Origin: Blumeriella jaapii
Taxonomy: Eukaryota; Ascomycota; Leotiomycetes; Helotiales; Drepanopezizaceae
Direction: 5' to 3'
Assembly: GCA_009599575.1 (NCBI GenBank)
Contig: VWND01000073.1
Coordinates: 1,178,001-1,242,000 of the forward strand
Length of the DNA stretch: 64,000 nt
The position numbers and the translations under genes are program-made. Below the pieces are notes generated by a model. It saw only the letters and a program-made list of their open reading frames with translations. It was not told the origin of the DNA and made no database searches. Positions 43,219 to 55,714 of the stretch are shown in pieces. How positions within the stretch are numbered: position 1 is the first letter of the stretch; each line of letters opens with the position of its first letter.

Positions 43219-44011
43219 CTTGAAGATTGGGTTGGCTAAAGAGCGAGATTTTTGGGCTTAAAGCGATACGTGAAGTAGAAATCGTAGAGTAGGTATTGAA
43301 TGAAGCTGTTGGAGCCGATGAAGCTGGTGAAGCTGGTGAAACTGATGAAGCTGGTGAAGCTGGTGAAACTGATGAAGCTGATGAAGCTAAGATGACGAAG
43401 CTGATGAAGATGATGAATCGAAAGGGTCGGAAGTTCGTCCACAATATATAACAATGGCGACTCGGCCAAGTACGATATTATAAAACCCATGTAGTATGCA
43501 TCCACGGTGCAAAAAAAGCTCTTTTCGACTCCCAGCTCCTTAGCTTCTTTTTTCGCGTTTCCAGGCTTCCGCTCCTTCGATCCTTTGGCGTCCTCGTCAC
43601 CTCCAGGACGGTCTTATAATCTCGGTCAAACAATAGCAGAAAACCCGCAGAGTAACAGAAAGGAATATTAACTCTAAACCCTCAATAATTAAACCATCCC
43701 CCGTCTTCCTGTCTTCCTTTCAGTACGGTCGGGCATTGATTTCACCAGCCTGTTAATAAAAGGGTTGCTTGTATTTTGCCCCGAAAGCGGTGTAACCGAA
43801 TTGGATACACGCCCCCCCTCCCCCCCAATCCTTCCGTAAACTGAAAGCCCAATCACAGGGCGGACTTCTCAAAAGTGCCGAACATCTATGGGCATCGGAT
43901 TGGTACCGTGTGAAATCGTGCTGCTCGGTTTGCCAGATCCTGGCCTGTCCTGGCCTGAACTGAACTTGCTTGCTATAATCGTGTCGCGGGGGGGGTTTTG
44001 CACTGTTGTAG
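43219..44011. other. Promoter of the small secreted gene and spacer
   Basis: On the minus strand a tatatat box (43443-43449) lies about 225 bp before the secreted-protein ATG. Between them is an imperfect 9-bp repeat (gaagctggt/gaaactgat, 43303-43390). It reads Ser/Pro/Ala-rich in one frame but has no ATG. No other gene seen. Confidence 0.4.
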
Positions 44012-44150
44012 GTACTGTACTGTACATACATACAGTACATACATACAGCACATACATACAGCACATACATACAGTACATACATACAGTACATATATACAG
44101 TACATACAAACAGTACATACAAACAGTACTACATACATACAGTACAGTAG
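44012..44150. repeat. GTAC/ACATAC repeat (unit acatacatacagtac-like)
   Basis: About 140 bp of acatacatacagtac and acatacaaacagtac variants, with period near 15-16 bp. The motif resembles the GTAC-containing minisatellite at 32.1-32.35 kb and smaller clusters elsewhere in the window. Confidence 0.8.
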
Positions 44151-44595
44151 GATAGTTCTCGCGAGATCCATACCGACACAAAGTGCTGCCTCCCTCGGTA
44201 TCCACGATTGCTCTTTGACGATCGCACACAAGGCACACACACACCCACCCACCCGGTAAGCATCCCACAACATCGCTGGACATCGTAGTTTGAAGAACGG
44301 TACATACAGTATGTACAGTACATAACTGCGCACTTGATTCCAGGCGCCAAATCAATTAACTGCCTACAACCCACGAGCCACGAACCTCTCAATTCCAGAG
44401 CTGCGGACCAATTTTTTTTTCATTAATATGCGTCACCTTGATGATAAATACGTGCGTGATATGTTAAATAATAAAGCTCCTAATTTTCCTGCAGCAGACC
44501 AGGGACACGAAATCCACAGCGCAGTCGTGGAGAAATTTTAGCAGTGAATATGTATTCTAAATGCGCGCTGCGAACATCAATACAACTGCAACACG

Positions 44596-44697
44596 GTCGA
44601 GTTGCCAGAGTGGTTAATGGGTATGACTCGAACGGCCTCCGGGCTTTACAGATATCATATGGTTTCGGCCGCGTAGGTTCAAATCCTGCACTCGACG
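44596..44697 (+). tRNA. tRNA-Ser(CGA) with a 21-nt intron
   Basis: The acceptor GTCGAGT pairs perfectly with ACTCGAC. The D loop holds AGAGTGGTTAA. The anticodon stem TATGA/TCATA encloses loop CTCGAA with anticodon CGA at 44629-44631. The intron (44633-44653) follows A37. A long class II variable arm (TGGTTTCGGCCGC) marks tRNA-Ser. The T arm is GTAGG-TTCAAAT-CCTGC and the discriminator is G. A T5 terminator follows within five bases. All features of a functional gene are present. Confidence 0.92.
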
Positions 44698-45265
44698 AGT
44701 ATTTTTGCGGTCCTCCATCTTTGAAGGGAGGGTACAATTTTTTTTTTTTTTTTTGGCTTTTTCTTCTTTTATTTTTTTTGTCGGCTCTGTTGGGGCTCGG
44801 TGGGAGGGAGGGAGCGGGAGGGTTCGAAGCGAGCGGGGTGGACGGAGGAGGTGGTGGGGCCACCCGGCTTCTTTCTATCACTTGTGTTACTTCTTTCGTC
44901 AATCATGTCTTCTTTGCACGAGGAGTAATGAATGTATCAGGAGGATGGAATCAGTCATGTGGAAGTAATTCAGAGGAAGGGATTTTTCTGTGGTGTTCTT
45001 TCGTTTCTTTATCTTCCCATTTCAGCTCCATCAGCGCGCCGTGTGTAATTCGAGCGGGAACTTTGTTCTGCCAAAAATGATATGGTCCCAGCGTCTTCTC
45101 TTGGTATCCAGCTCGATTTGTGCTATCCGACTCAGCTGCTTGCTCTACGGACGATGAATATCGAGTGTGCTACCACGATTACATGGTAGCAGCTTAGCAA
45201 GGTCAACTTCAGCATATATAGTACTACTGCTACAGCCATATTGCAAGCTCGTAGCCACCATGTCT
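44698..45265. other. Intergenic, no gene seen
   Basis: It includes T-runs (44739-44782) just past the tRNA-Ser terminator. Short frames only. Confidence 0.45.
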
Positions 45266-46917
45266 TCATTTCCCCGCGACCGCGGCGGCAATCTGCGTCA
45301 ACACAGCGTGGTCGTTTTCTGTGCCCCGGTCTCTCCCCCTCTCCCGTGGTCGCTCTTCGCCTCCTTGAGCCTCTCTGCTCACCATCATAGGGTGAGTGTG
45401 CCATTGCTGGTGATATTCTCCATTCCCAATTCCTCCAGCTCCTCCGGATCCCCCCCGCAGCCCCGGATCCAGATTCGCGTCCATCATGATAGGGCTGAAC
45501 TCTGGCCCGGGGGTCTGCTGCTGTGCACTCAGCCCGCCTCCCATCCCCATCATCATCAAAGGCACGTGCTCCAGCTCCCCGTCCTTGATGTCCTTCCACG
45601 CGCACTTTGCGTGCTTCTTCGTGCACGCTTGACACGCGGTAAGATGTTTGGTGCAATCGAATTTCAGACGGCGACATCTGTCACATGGTGGGTATATAGT
45701 GTCTCCTCGAGACAGCTTCTCAATCTTGGAAGCCATAAGGACGCGGTATTGGCCTTCTGAGCCGTCTTCGGATGAAGTTAGAGGGTGTGAGAGGCGGCGT
45801 GGATCGGGTTCTTGGCTGTTGTGAGTAGTGTATGTTGTTGGGTCCGCAGTGGAGACGCGGCTTGCCTTGGGTCGGCCGAGAGTGATCGATCGGCTATTGT
45901 GGTGCGAAGAAAATTGTTCCAGCAGGTTTTGCTGCATCTTCGCCTCCCCACTCGGCCTCGCACTGGTAGTCGCGAATGGAGCCGCGGAGAAGTTCCTACT
46001 TTCGTGATCGGGGTTGCCAGGCTGCTCGGCCGATTTCCTGCTCCGTATAGCAGCCTTCCTCCCCCTGAGATGGTAGTTCAGCTGCCTGGCCTTACTCGCA
46101 ACGGTGTCGGCCTTTTTGATGAGCATGGCCAGACGAGACTCCAGGATGTTCAAGGTCCCGAGCTCCGCTGCTTCGTCCTCGACCAGGGGCTGTTTAGGGA
46201 TCATTCGTTCCGGACCGCCAGACATGACCAGTCGCCAGTCGTCTTCCGAGATCTCCACATTGGCCCCTTTGATCCAAAACCGACAAGTTTTGAGTCCCGG
46301 GCTGAATTCGGAGAGGACGAAGTCTGGTGGGCTAGTCCGGGCGAACGTAACCACATCCAGCCAGGAGACAGGGGATTGCTCGTTTCCGAACGGGTACGGC
46401 GTGATGACCTTGATGGGGCCATCGAACAACTTTTCGAACGACTTGAGAATGAGCGGCCCGACCAGTTTGGCTCCGAGGTTGGCGGCCAGGGATTCCTGTC
46501 GCTGGAGGACGCCTGTCGGTGTCAGGTCAGTTCCTGTAAGTAATACCCGTGATCCACCATCCATCTGGTCCACGTTCCTCTCTCCACATAGCTGCGATCC
46601 GGGGGATAGCGATGCCTGGGAATCCCAGTCACGTGCCCGTCTCACACGTGATTGTGATTCAAAACAGAGACAGACATACCTTCGTAGTCATCGATCGTTT
46701 CCAGCACATCTCCGAAAGTCTCGCTGTCCCCCTCAATCAGACGCAGCCGGTCCGCCTTCGCCCTCATCAGGTAGTTGATTGGCGACACATGACCGGCGGC
46801 AGCAGATCCAGCGATCGGCGGCGGCACACTCTGTCGTCCCTCTTCTGGACCTGGTGTCCTCTTCCGTTTTGCGCCCGAGGTAGAGAGATCGGCTCCGTTG
46901 GGGCTCTCGAAGGGCAT
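45266..46917 (-). CDS. Putative regulator with C-terminal Zn2Cys6 domain
   Basis: Two minus-strand exons, 46917-46680 and 46512-45266, give 494 residues. The donor is GTATGT, the acceptor accgacag, and the split Gly codon gives IDDYEGVLQRQES. Residues 1-75 include a basic patch (GAKRKRTPGPEEG). Residues about 80-260 form a conserved-looking block (LVGPLILKSFEKLFDGPIKV, PVSWLDVVTFARTSP, RFWIKGANVEISEDDWRLVM). At residues about 356-383 lies a Cx2Cx6Cx6Cx2Cx6C cluster (CDRCRRLKFDC, then ACQACTKKHAKC), the canonical fungal Zn2Cys6 binuclear DNA-binding domain. The usual position is N-terminal; here it is near the C-terminus, followed by a Met/Gly-rich tail. Likely a nuclear transcription factor; targets unknown. 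Confidence 0.8.
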
Positions 46918-47614
46918 GGTGAGCAGGTCGTGAAGAGCTACAGTGCTGCGGTACCTACCTACCTGAGGTGGGAGCTCTGGCGATTCTCAGGAGGGGTGGA
47001 GGGAGGAGCGGAGAGGAGAGGGAGCGGAGAGGAATTCCTGCGCGGTGGGATGGCGGCGCGCGCTAGTCTGGTTTCGTCCTTTGCCATTTCCGCGCCCCGC
47101 CCCGGAGACCGGAAAGCATAAAGATTCTGACGGAGGACTTTGTACAGTACATACGATGCACGTGCGTGCACGTGTGAGCACGTGTGTGCACAATGTACCA
47201 TACATAAAGTACTATGCAGTATAGAAAGTACTGTGCACACGGCACAATGCATCCCACGCTCGGTCCGCTGGCCCCGACGCTCTGTTATCCCCGATTGGCT
47301 CTTTCCGACCGAGGTTTTGTTGCACGTCGCGAAAGCCTCGAGATAAGCATATCTTTAGTATATTCCCTATTTCAACAACCGTCCTACATAATACATTCCT
47401 TACATCTGTACTGTGTGTGTGTACTGTGTGTACTGAACCGTACCGTACCGTACAGTGCTTCGATGTCTACAGTAAACTCTTCTCACGAGAATTCCAGGAA
47501 GTTGAATCGGTTCATCCATTGCACGAGGAAGCGATCGCCGAGCACCCTACGTGTCCCGCCCTCGCAGAGATGTCAAAAGCCAACGCACTACAAATACATC
47601 CGGGCGCCCACCCT
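46918..47614. other. Intergenic, no gene seen
   Basis: It contains a run of CACGTG-like motifs (47159-47192, gcacgtgcgtgcacgtgtg), GTAC motifs and GT repeats (47409-47430). It lies upstream of the Zn2Cys6 gene and downstream of NADP-GDH. Confidence 0.45.
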
Positions 47615-49385
<1,771 letters not shown>

Positions 49386-50767
49386 GTTTGTTTTGTGCAA
49401 GACGTAGAACTTGGGTGTTGTAGGTTGTTATGCTGGAAAACAAAGAGCTCGGGGAGGGAGGGGGTTCTTTTATCGGGTGGTGGGATGACTCTTATCGAGC
49501 TCGGAGTTTTGTATCTCACGCTAGCAAACTACTGGGTGTTAAGCAGTTCGCCTTTAAATTTTGGTATCGGTATCGGTGTCGGGAAAAGCAATTTGTATTT
49601 GGTGGCTTGGAGCTGCGGTTCAGGGTGAATGTTCCCACCGTGCCAGCAACTATTCACTCTCCTCGGCTTTGCACCAGCCCGCAGCATCTATCTACAGTAA
49701 GTGGGCAGGAGTGCGTGGTTATTGATGCCAGCCAGCTCTGTCCTGATCAGCTACCATTACACATCTCCAGCTTCGCAAGGAACCCAATCGAGGCTATCAA
49801 AGGCCAGGGCGTTTTCCAGCTCTACTCCGGGTATGACGCTCCCTCGAGGCGCCGGGACCGGTGTCACGATGCCATGACGCCGCTCGAAACCGGCTCCCTG
49901 GGGAACACGATGCGTGCCTACTCCCTTTACGCCAGGGAAGGGGATAGCTGCCGAGATTCGAGAGCTCACATGGAAATTCGGCTTCTACTGTAGCTCTTCT
50001 CAACATGCAGATGTTGATAACATGCCGGTGTCACTACTGACTTGCACTTATCGTGGTGTTTCCATTGGCCCAGAGCTCGCTTGAGCTGCTTGCAGGTCCG
50101 GATAGCCAGCACCTTCTTAGCATCTTTTCTAGCTCGGGGTCAGAATCGTCAGATGCGCGGGGGGTGCGAAGAACACCAGGAACCCTTGATCGTTGGAAGA
50201 TCAAATGTCTAGATAATTCCAGACCTCAGTAAAACAGGCGTTGTTGTGCAACCTGCGGAGAGAGAGGAGAGCTCTTTGTTGATACGTCTTCCGAAGCCTT
50301 TGCAAGGCACCGCGAAGAGCCCTCTCCCTCCCTCCCTTCGTCAAGCATCGCCACCGAGTTCTGATTTTCCGCTGGAGATTTGCACCTTGGTCATTTGGAA
50401 TTGTTCTCGGGCTTTCCAGCCACCGGCTTTTCACCTATCGCCATGTTCGTCTAATTATAGTCGTTGCGATGAATATAAGTAGCCCGGTAGATGGATTGCC
50501 GGATCTTATAGCCGACTTGACATTCTTGTCAGCCCGGCTCGATTGACTCCGGTCTCGGCAAGAATCTTGGTATTTGGACCTTCGACCGCGCGGCGTGGAG
50601 GTTGCAGGAGACATGATGCTTGAATTGTACCCCATGGGGGGTTGGACTTACGCCGCACGACCAACACAGCGCTTGTGTATCTTCTCTCTGTACAAAAACG
50701 ACAGCCACGACGATCGGGAACTGGGAGTGTTCTGCTTCTTGAATTCTAGGTCTACCGAGCCAGAGGG
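49386..50767. other. Upstream region of NADP-GDH, no gene seen
   Basis: It should hold the gdhA promoter. TTATC/GATA motifs occur (about 49466-49500). Frames up to 187 codons on the plus strand have no protein-like features. Confidence 0.45.
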
Positions 50768-50936
50768 ATGTGTTCGTTGCGCTTGAGCGGAAGGCCCTTA
50801 GATCATACTCGTATTTTTTCGCATAACATTATCCCCCTCATATTTGAAAGCATTGCCGACACTCGGGCATACCGGCATTTATACCGCCTTAGAGAATCAT
50901 CAACAGGCATAGCTGTCGACGATAGGAACAAGTCTG

Positions 50937-51430
50937 TTGATGCGACGTTGGCAGCAGTCACACCCTCAGATGATCAAGCTTGGTACCAAAAGTCGAACAT
51001 GGTCTCTCTCAATCTTTGCCTCTTCAGTCTTTTACAACTTTCCTCTGGAAACGGTGCGACGGGCCGATGCTCAATGGGGTCGTCACACTCTGACCGTGGG
51101 TTGGTTTTATGGAGAATCTGTCTGTTGCATGGCTCGGATTTTTCTCAGGTGCTTACTACTTGGGGTTCATTGTCTTTAACCCCATCGTCGCCTGGGCACC
51201 AAACAAATTTGACCGTAAGCCAACGTTCTTTGGGGCTATGTCTTCCTCGCTCTTGGTGTGGATTTGCAGGGTTGATGGCTCCAGTCGACCTTGTTCGTAA
51301 GGGCGAGAGTTGTCTTAGGGATTGCTTCGGCTTTCTTTGGAGACTGTGTCCCTCTCTTGATGATCAGACGGCAATCCTGTGCATCGCAGTATTCTTACTG
51401 CACTCTACTTGTGTGGCTGGTATGTCGGTA
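50937..51430 (+). pseudogene. Probable relic of an MFS-type transporter gene
   Basis: Hydrophobic, transporter-like segments lie in different frames: KSRTWSLSIFASSVFYNF (about 50990-51050), then SVAWLGFFSGAYYLGFIVFN, PIVAWAPNKFDRKPTFFGAM (51115-51240), in order on the plus strand but not in one frame. A Gly-rich, FxRKP-like loop after a helix pair is reminiscent of MFS cytoplasmic loops. No start, intron set or full length can be built. It could also be chance hydrophobicity; the overlapping 285-codon frame (50768-51625) does not read as a real protein. Confidence 0.3.
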
Positions 51431-51659
51431 AGAGAGACATTCTCCCATCTCAAGATTAACAGCGCTACATGGAGTAAGGGAGGGATGAGTCAACCCGGAA
51501 AGAAGTTGTTTACGGCTCTAAGAAAAGCGAATAACGCATATCTCGACCTATCGGATGAGAGATGTACCTTATTTTCGGACTTGAAGCAACAACTTCAAAA
51601 CCGAACTTTGCCTACCTATACCTAGGTACCTAGGTAATGATTCCTTTCTACCCAATTCC

Positions 51660-52626
51660 TCAGGCACAATCAGTAGGGTCCCAATCAGTTACCAGATACT
51701 CGTCACACATATTCAACTTCTGCATTCCCTCCTCATCAATCTCAAAGCTCTCTACTTCCGCGTTTGCCACGATTCGCTCCCTCTTCACGCTCTTTGGTAA
51801 CGGCACGTATCCATGCTGCAGACTCCACCTCACCAGTAACTGTGCAGGCGAGCACCCATATTTCTTGCTGAGTTCGACCACCACGGGGTGTTTCATGCGC
51901 ATCGCGCGCGCGAGAGGCGCGTACGCTTCGACGATGATCCCATTGGAGGCGCAGAAGGAGGTTATATCGGTGCGAGTGTTGAAGGGGTGGACCTCGACCT
52001 GGTTGACGGCCGGTACTAGCTTCGGTTTCGCGTCGAGGAGTTCTTGCAACTGTGCCCGAGGTCTATCAACAACGACACCAGCTCCAACACAGGGCTTTCT
52101 GGCCCGAACAATCCGGAGTGGACGGACGAGGTGATGATATACGTACATGTCTGACCCCAAAATTGCTGACTCCCCCGGCCCTGATCTCCCCTTCCTGGAT
52201 GGCGTCCTCGACCGCCGTCCAGCACTCCAACCTCGCCTTCTTCCCGCCATACGGACTGTGCAGCAGATACAGATCCAGATATCCCAACCCACTCTTCTCG
52301 ATACTTCTCTTAATGCTCCTTCTCGTTGCGTCATATCCATTGTTCTCCTTCAATTTGGTCGTGAACCATATATCTTCCCTCTTCCAGCCTGCCGTGTTTC
52401 CATCTGATTTGAGATAGGCGAGGATCGCAGAGCCGACTTCAGCTTCATTCGCGTACCACTCCGCGCTGTCGATTGCGCGGTACCCGGCGGCGAGGGCGTG
52501 TGTCACTGCGTTCTTGGTCTCGAGGCCGCTGGTCATGTAGACGCCGAGTTGGATTCGAGGCATGTGGATGCCGTTGTTGAGTTGGATTGTGCTCGAGAGG
52601 CTGTAGCTGGGTTTCGGGGAGGCCAT
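51660..52626 (-). CDS. Aldo-keto reductase
   Basis: Two minus-strand exons, 52626-52147 and 52049-51660, give 289 residues. The donor is GTACGT and the acceptor is ggcacag; an earlier tag acceptor would break the frame. The join reads GVSNFGVRHLQELLDAKPK, as in the family. It is an NADPH-dependent carbonyl reductase of the TIM-barrel AKR fold (AKR3-like). The catalytic set is visible: Asp and Tyr in DSAEWYANEAEVG, Lys in WFTTKLKENN, His in LYLLHSPYG. The cofactor-binding C-terminus is LPKSVKRERIVANAEV. It starts at MASPKPSYSLSST, the ATG matching normal family length; an upstream in-frame extension to 52914 is AT-rich leader. Substrate unknown. Confidence 0.92.
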
Positions 52627-53775
52627 GGTCGCAGAGTGCCTGATTGTAGAGATGGGTTTGAACAGAACAGTCGATGCAAATCTAAGGAGCATGGATGTTG
52701 GATAGCAAAGAATGCAAAGGAAAAATGGCGAAGATACATTTGGTCGCGTACAAGCTTTAATAAGCGTTTGGAGGGGTAAGGCTAGACTTTCGATGACGTT
52801 AGCTACTGGTGGGGTGCATGCATAAATTGAATTTGTCAAGCTCTTTATTCGCTGTTTCATTTCTTTCAACTTCAAATCAAGAAATGGGCCAAAGATGAGA
52901 ATAATGATAATCAAGCTGGTGAAGAGGCGACAATTCGCACTAGTGCGTAATCTGAATTTGTTCTTGTCGATAACGCAGATGTCTTGATCTCGATAACCCG
53001 TAATTGATGCTATATGCTACAGTAGGTTGCGATGTACCGGTCTTTGATAAAACCAGAGAAATGCATTGCAAAGATGCGAATTTGCTCCTTCTCTCCCCTA
53101 TCTTGTCTCCCCTATCTTGCTCCAGGCATTTTCATCGCAATCTTCGTTAGCCTGTGAAGTTACACCATGCCTCTGAATCTAAACTACATGGTTTGATTGT
53201 GCAAATTCGTACCAATCATCAGCCACCCATAATTGTCGGAGGATATCATAAGCTAAGATGCATTCTCTCGAATCCGTAAGATAAACATGGAATCATGAGG
53301 CTGCAATTCAGGATGACATAGAAGCACTACTGGCGAAGACCGTGCTGTTTGGCTTGGGGATAGCTGGCTGGTGTAGGGCACAGACAATCTGGTTGAGTTG
53401 CCTTGTACTTCTAGTAAAGAAGCAATAGGGATGGAGACCCTGCTCATGAGTAGATTATGCTAAGACAGGACAACAAGCTTTCTCTGCATCTGCCATCTTT
53501 ATGTGACCTGGTTCCGGCAGCAGTGAGTCCTAGTCTTGTACAAACGACAAAGACATGTCATCGATACCCGTAGCAACGAGAGAGAGGTAAGCAAACGTCA
53601 AGAGCGAGACTAAGCTGGTGTTCAATAAAGGCTTCAACTGATATGCTACAGGAAAGAAAAATTATACTTAAAGGGTAAAGAGAGTAAAGAGCGCCTAAGC
53701 ACATGACAACGCGCGTGTGTTTTCTTCTTGATGACGAAGTTGCTGTGCACGTTCTGTAGATCTCTGCAGGAAACT
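52627..53775. other. Intergenic, no gene seen
   Basis: This is the upstream region of the aldo-keto reductase, leading to the left end of the AT-rich element. No frame over about 105 codons and no coding signal. Confidence 0.5.
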
Positions 53776-53777
53776 TA

Positions 53778-55140
53778 ATAGTGGGCTGCCTTCCCACATT
53801 TATTCTGCGGGCACTCGAATAATGTGGGGGAAAGCAAGTGTCCCACTGCATCCAAGTGTCCCATCTCAATTCATGATTTTTTACGATCGCATTTTATATT
53901 AAAACACTATCAACGCCAGATATTTAATTACACTAAATTAAACTATAGTAAAAACAAGCAGTTATTTTCAGATTTAAAATTAAAAAGTTAAATTTTATTA
54001 ATAGAAACTAATTTAAACAAGTGTTTTGTACGCATTTTCAATTTCTTTTTCGCTTTTTCGCTTTCAGAAAGCCTATTTACATTTGTTTGCAATTAAAATA
54101 TTTTATATAATAATTCAGATTAACCTTTTTAATCGGTTATAAGCTATTCGATAATTATAAAAGTTTTATTAAGCTCGCGTTTTATTATATATCAAGATTT
54201 TCGGCTAAAAAAATGCAATTTTTTTTTATTTAATACGATTTTTTTTGGTTTTACAGCTTTATTGCTTTTACAATCTAAAATCCAAGGCTCGTAAGCAGCT
54301 TCTTTTACTTATTATACGCTTAAGCAAAAGCTTTTCGTAAAACTAACGGTTTTTTTTTACCTTATGCCTTTTGTTTTTTACCTTCCGAATATAAATATTA
54401 TACCGATATTTAAAAGCTGAAAAGCATATGTAAAATAGCTAGAAAGCTAAAAAAAAATATAAGTTTTATTTAGTTTTAATAAAGGTATATTGTATTTGTA
54501 CGATTCGTAGCTGTTTAATTAATATAATTTCTGATTGGAAATGCGTACAAAAACGATTTAAATTACTTTCACTTAATCAAAAATGAATGTTCCGACGTAG
54601 AATTTAATATAATTTCTATAAAAATCTATTCGAATGCAAGCTGAACTTACTTTTCTTCAGTTTATTATAATTAAATAACTGGCGTTGGAAGTATTTTAAT
54701 TTAAAATGCGATTATAAAAAATAACAAATTAAAACAAAACATTTCGTTTTAAAACTTTTAATTAATAAAAATGAAATTTTTAACTTATAATATAATAATA
54801 GCTTTCTGTTTTTATTGTTTATCAACTTATTATAATTAAATATCTGGCGTTGATAGTGTTTTAATACAAAATGCGATAATAAAAAATAAAAAATTCAACG
54901 AAAATATGTAATTTAATAACTTTTAATTAATAAAAATAAAATTTTTAATTTATAATCTAAAAATAGCTTTCTGCCTTTATTACCTTTCAATTTGGCGTAA
55001 TCAAATAATAATGTTTTAATATAAAATGCGATCGTAAAAAATCATGAATTGAGATGGGACACTTGGATGCAGTGGGACACTTGCTTTCCCCCACATTATT
55101 CGAGTGCCCGCAGAATAAATGTGGGAAGGCAGCCCACTAT
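53778..55140. mobile_element. AT-rich transposon-like element with long terminal inverted repeats, flanked by TA
   Basis: The left end (atagtgggctgccttcccac...) and the reverse complement of the right end match almost perfectly for about 130 bp. TA dinucleotides sit immediately outside at 53776-53777 and 55141-55142, so a TA target duplication is likely. Inside the TIRs the DNA becomes extremely AT-rich and has no open frame worth naming. A subterminal motif (tctggcgttgatagtgtttt) occurs once inverted near the left end (about 53905-53935) and twice direct at about 54677 and 54843, with a decayed third near 54993. The last 350 bp consist of direct repeats of about 155-165 bp. TA target and TIRs fit a Tc1/mariner-like non-autonomous element, probably mutated by RIP; no transposase is left. 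Confidence 0.8.
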
Positions 55141-55142
55141 TA

Positions 55143-55714
55143 CTGTTCTGTGTTTTTCAGCCACGTCCATCCATCAATAACAAAGACCCACTTTGAGGCG
55201 CTTCCCGGTTGCGGTGACAACTGGCAGAAAGTTTAGCGAAGCCCCGCCAAAACAAAATACTCGGGCTCGTGGTCAGATCTTCGACAACGAACAATCTCCA
55301 AGCTTGAAATTTGATATCAGGACGATGATGGATTTTGGAACCTGATATGCCGGGCTCTGATGTCCTCGAAGCCATAAATCTGGGATCTGCAAGGATCTGC
55401 TAGTCTCGGACTTGCCAGCGCAGATTCCCCTTGGCATCGCCGGCCCAGCCACCCGGCTTTACAATTTCCCAGCCACCATTATGCATCACCTCGAGTACTT
55501 CTAATGCGGCTGCAGCAATTCCAGAACTCTGTCAGAAACACACTCTTCCTCTGTATGTACTGTACCATAGTCCCACGATCTTTGTCTCAATTGTTCTCCA
55601 CCTGACACCCAAGACAAAAGTAAACATCTCGAACAGTTGACAGCTTAACCTCCTCCGCCATTCTGTACATTTGAGCCTTTCTTTCCTTGTCTGTACCATA
55701 CCTTGATATACATA
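55143..55714. other. Intergenic, promoter of the GH16 gene
   Basis: No gene seen. GC content returns to normal directly after the element. Confidence 0.5.

Noticed and set aside
43076..43444. Alternative secreted frame with Ser/Pro/Ala repeats upstream of the small secreted gene
   Set aside because: It begins at TTG with no ATG; it is the repeat-rich 5' leader of the gene starting at 43218.
52627..52914. N-terminal extension of the aldo-keto reductase
   Set aside because: The ATG at 52626 gives normal family length; the upstream part is AT-rich and unlike a targeting peptide.
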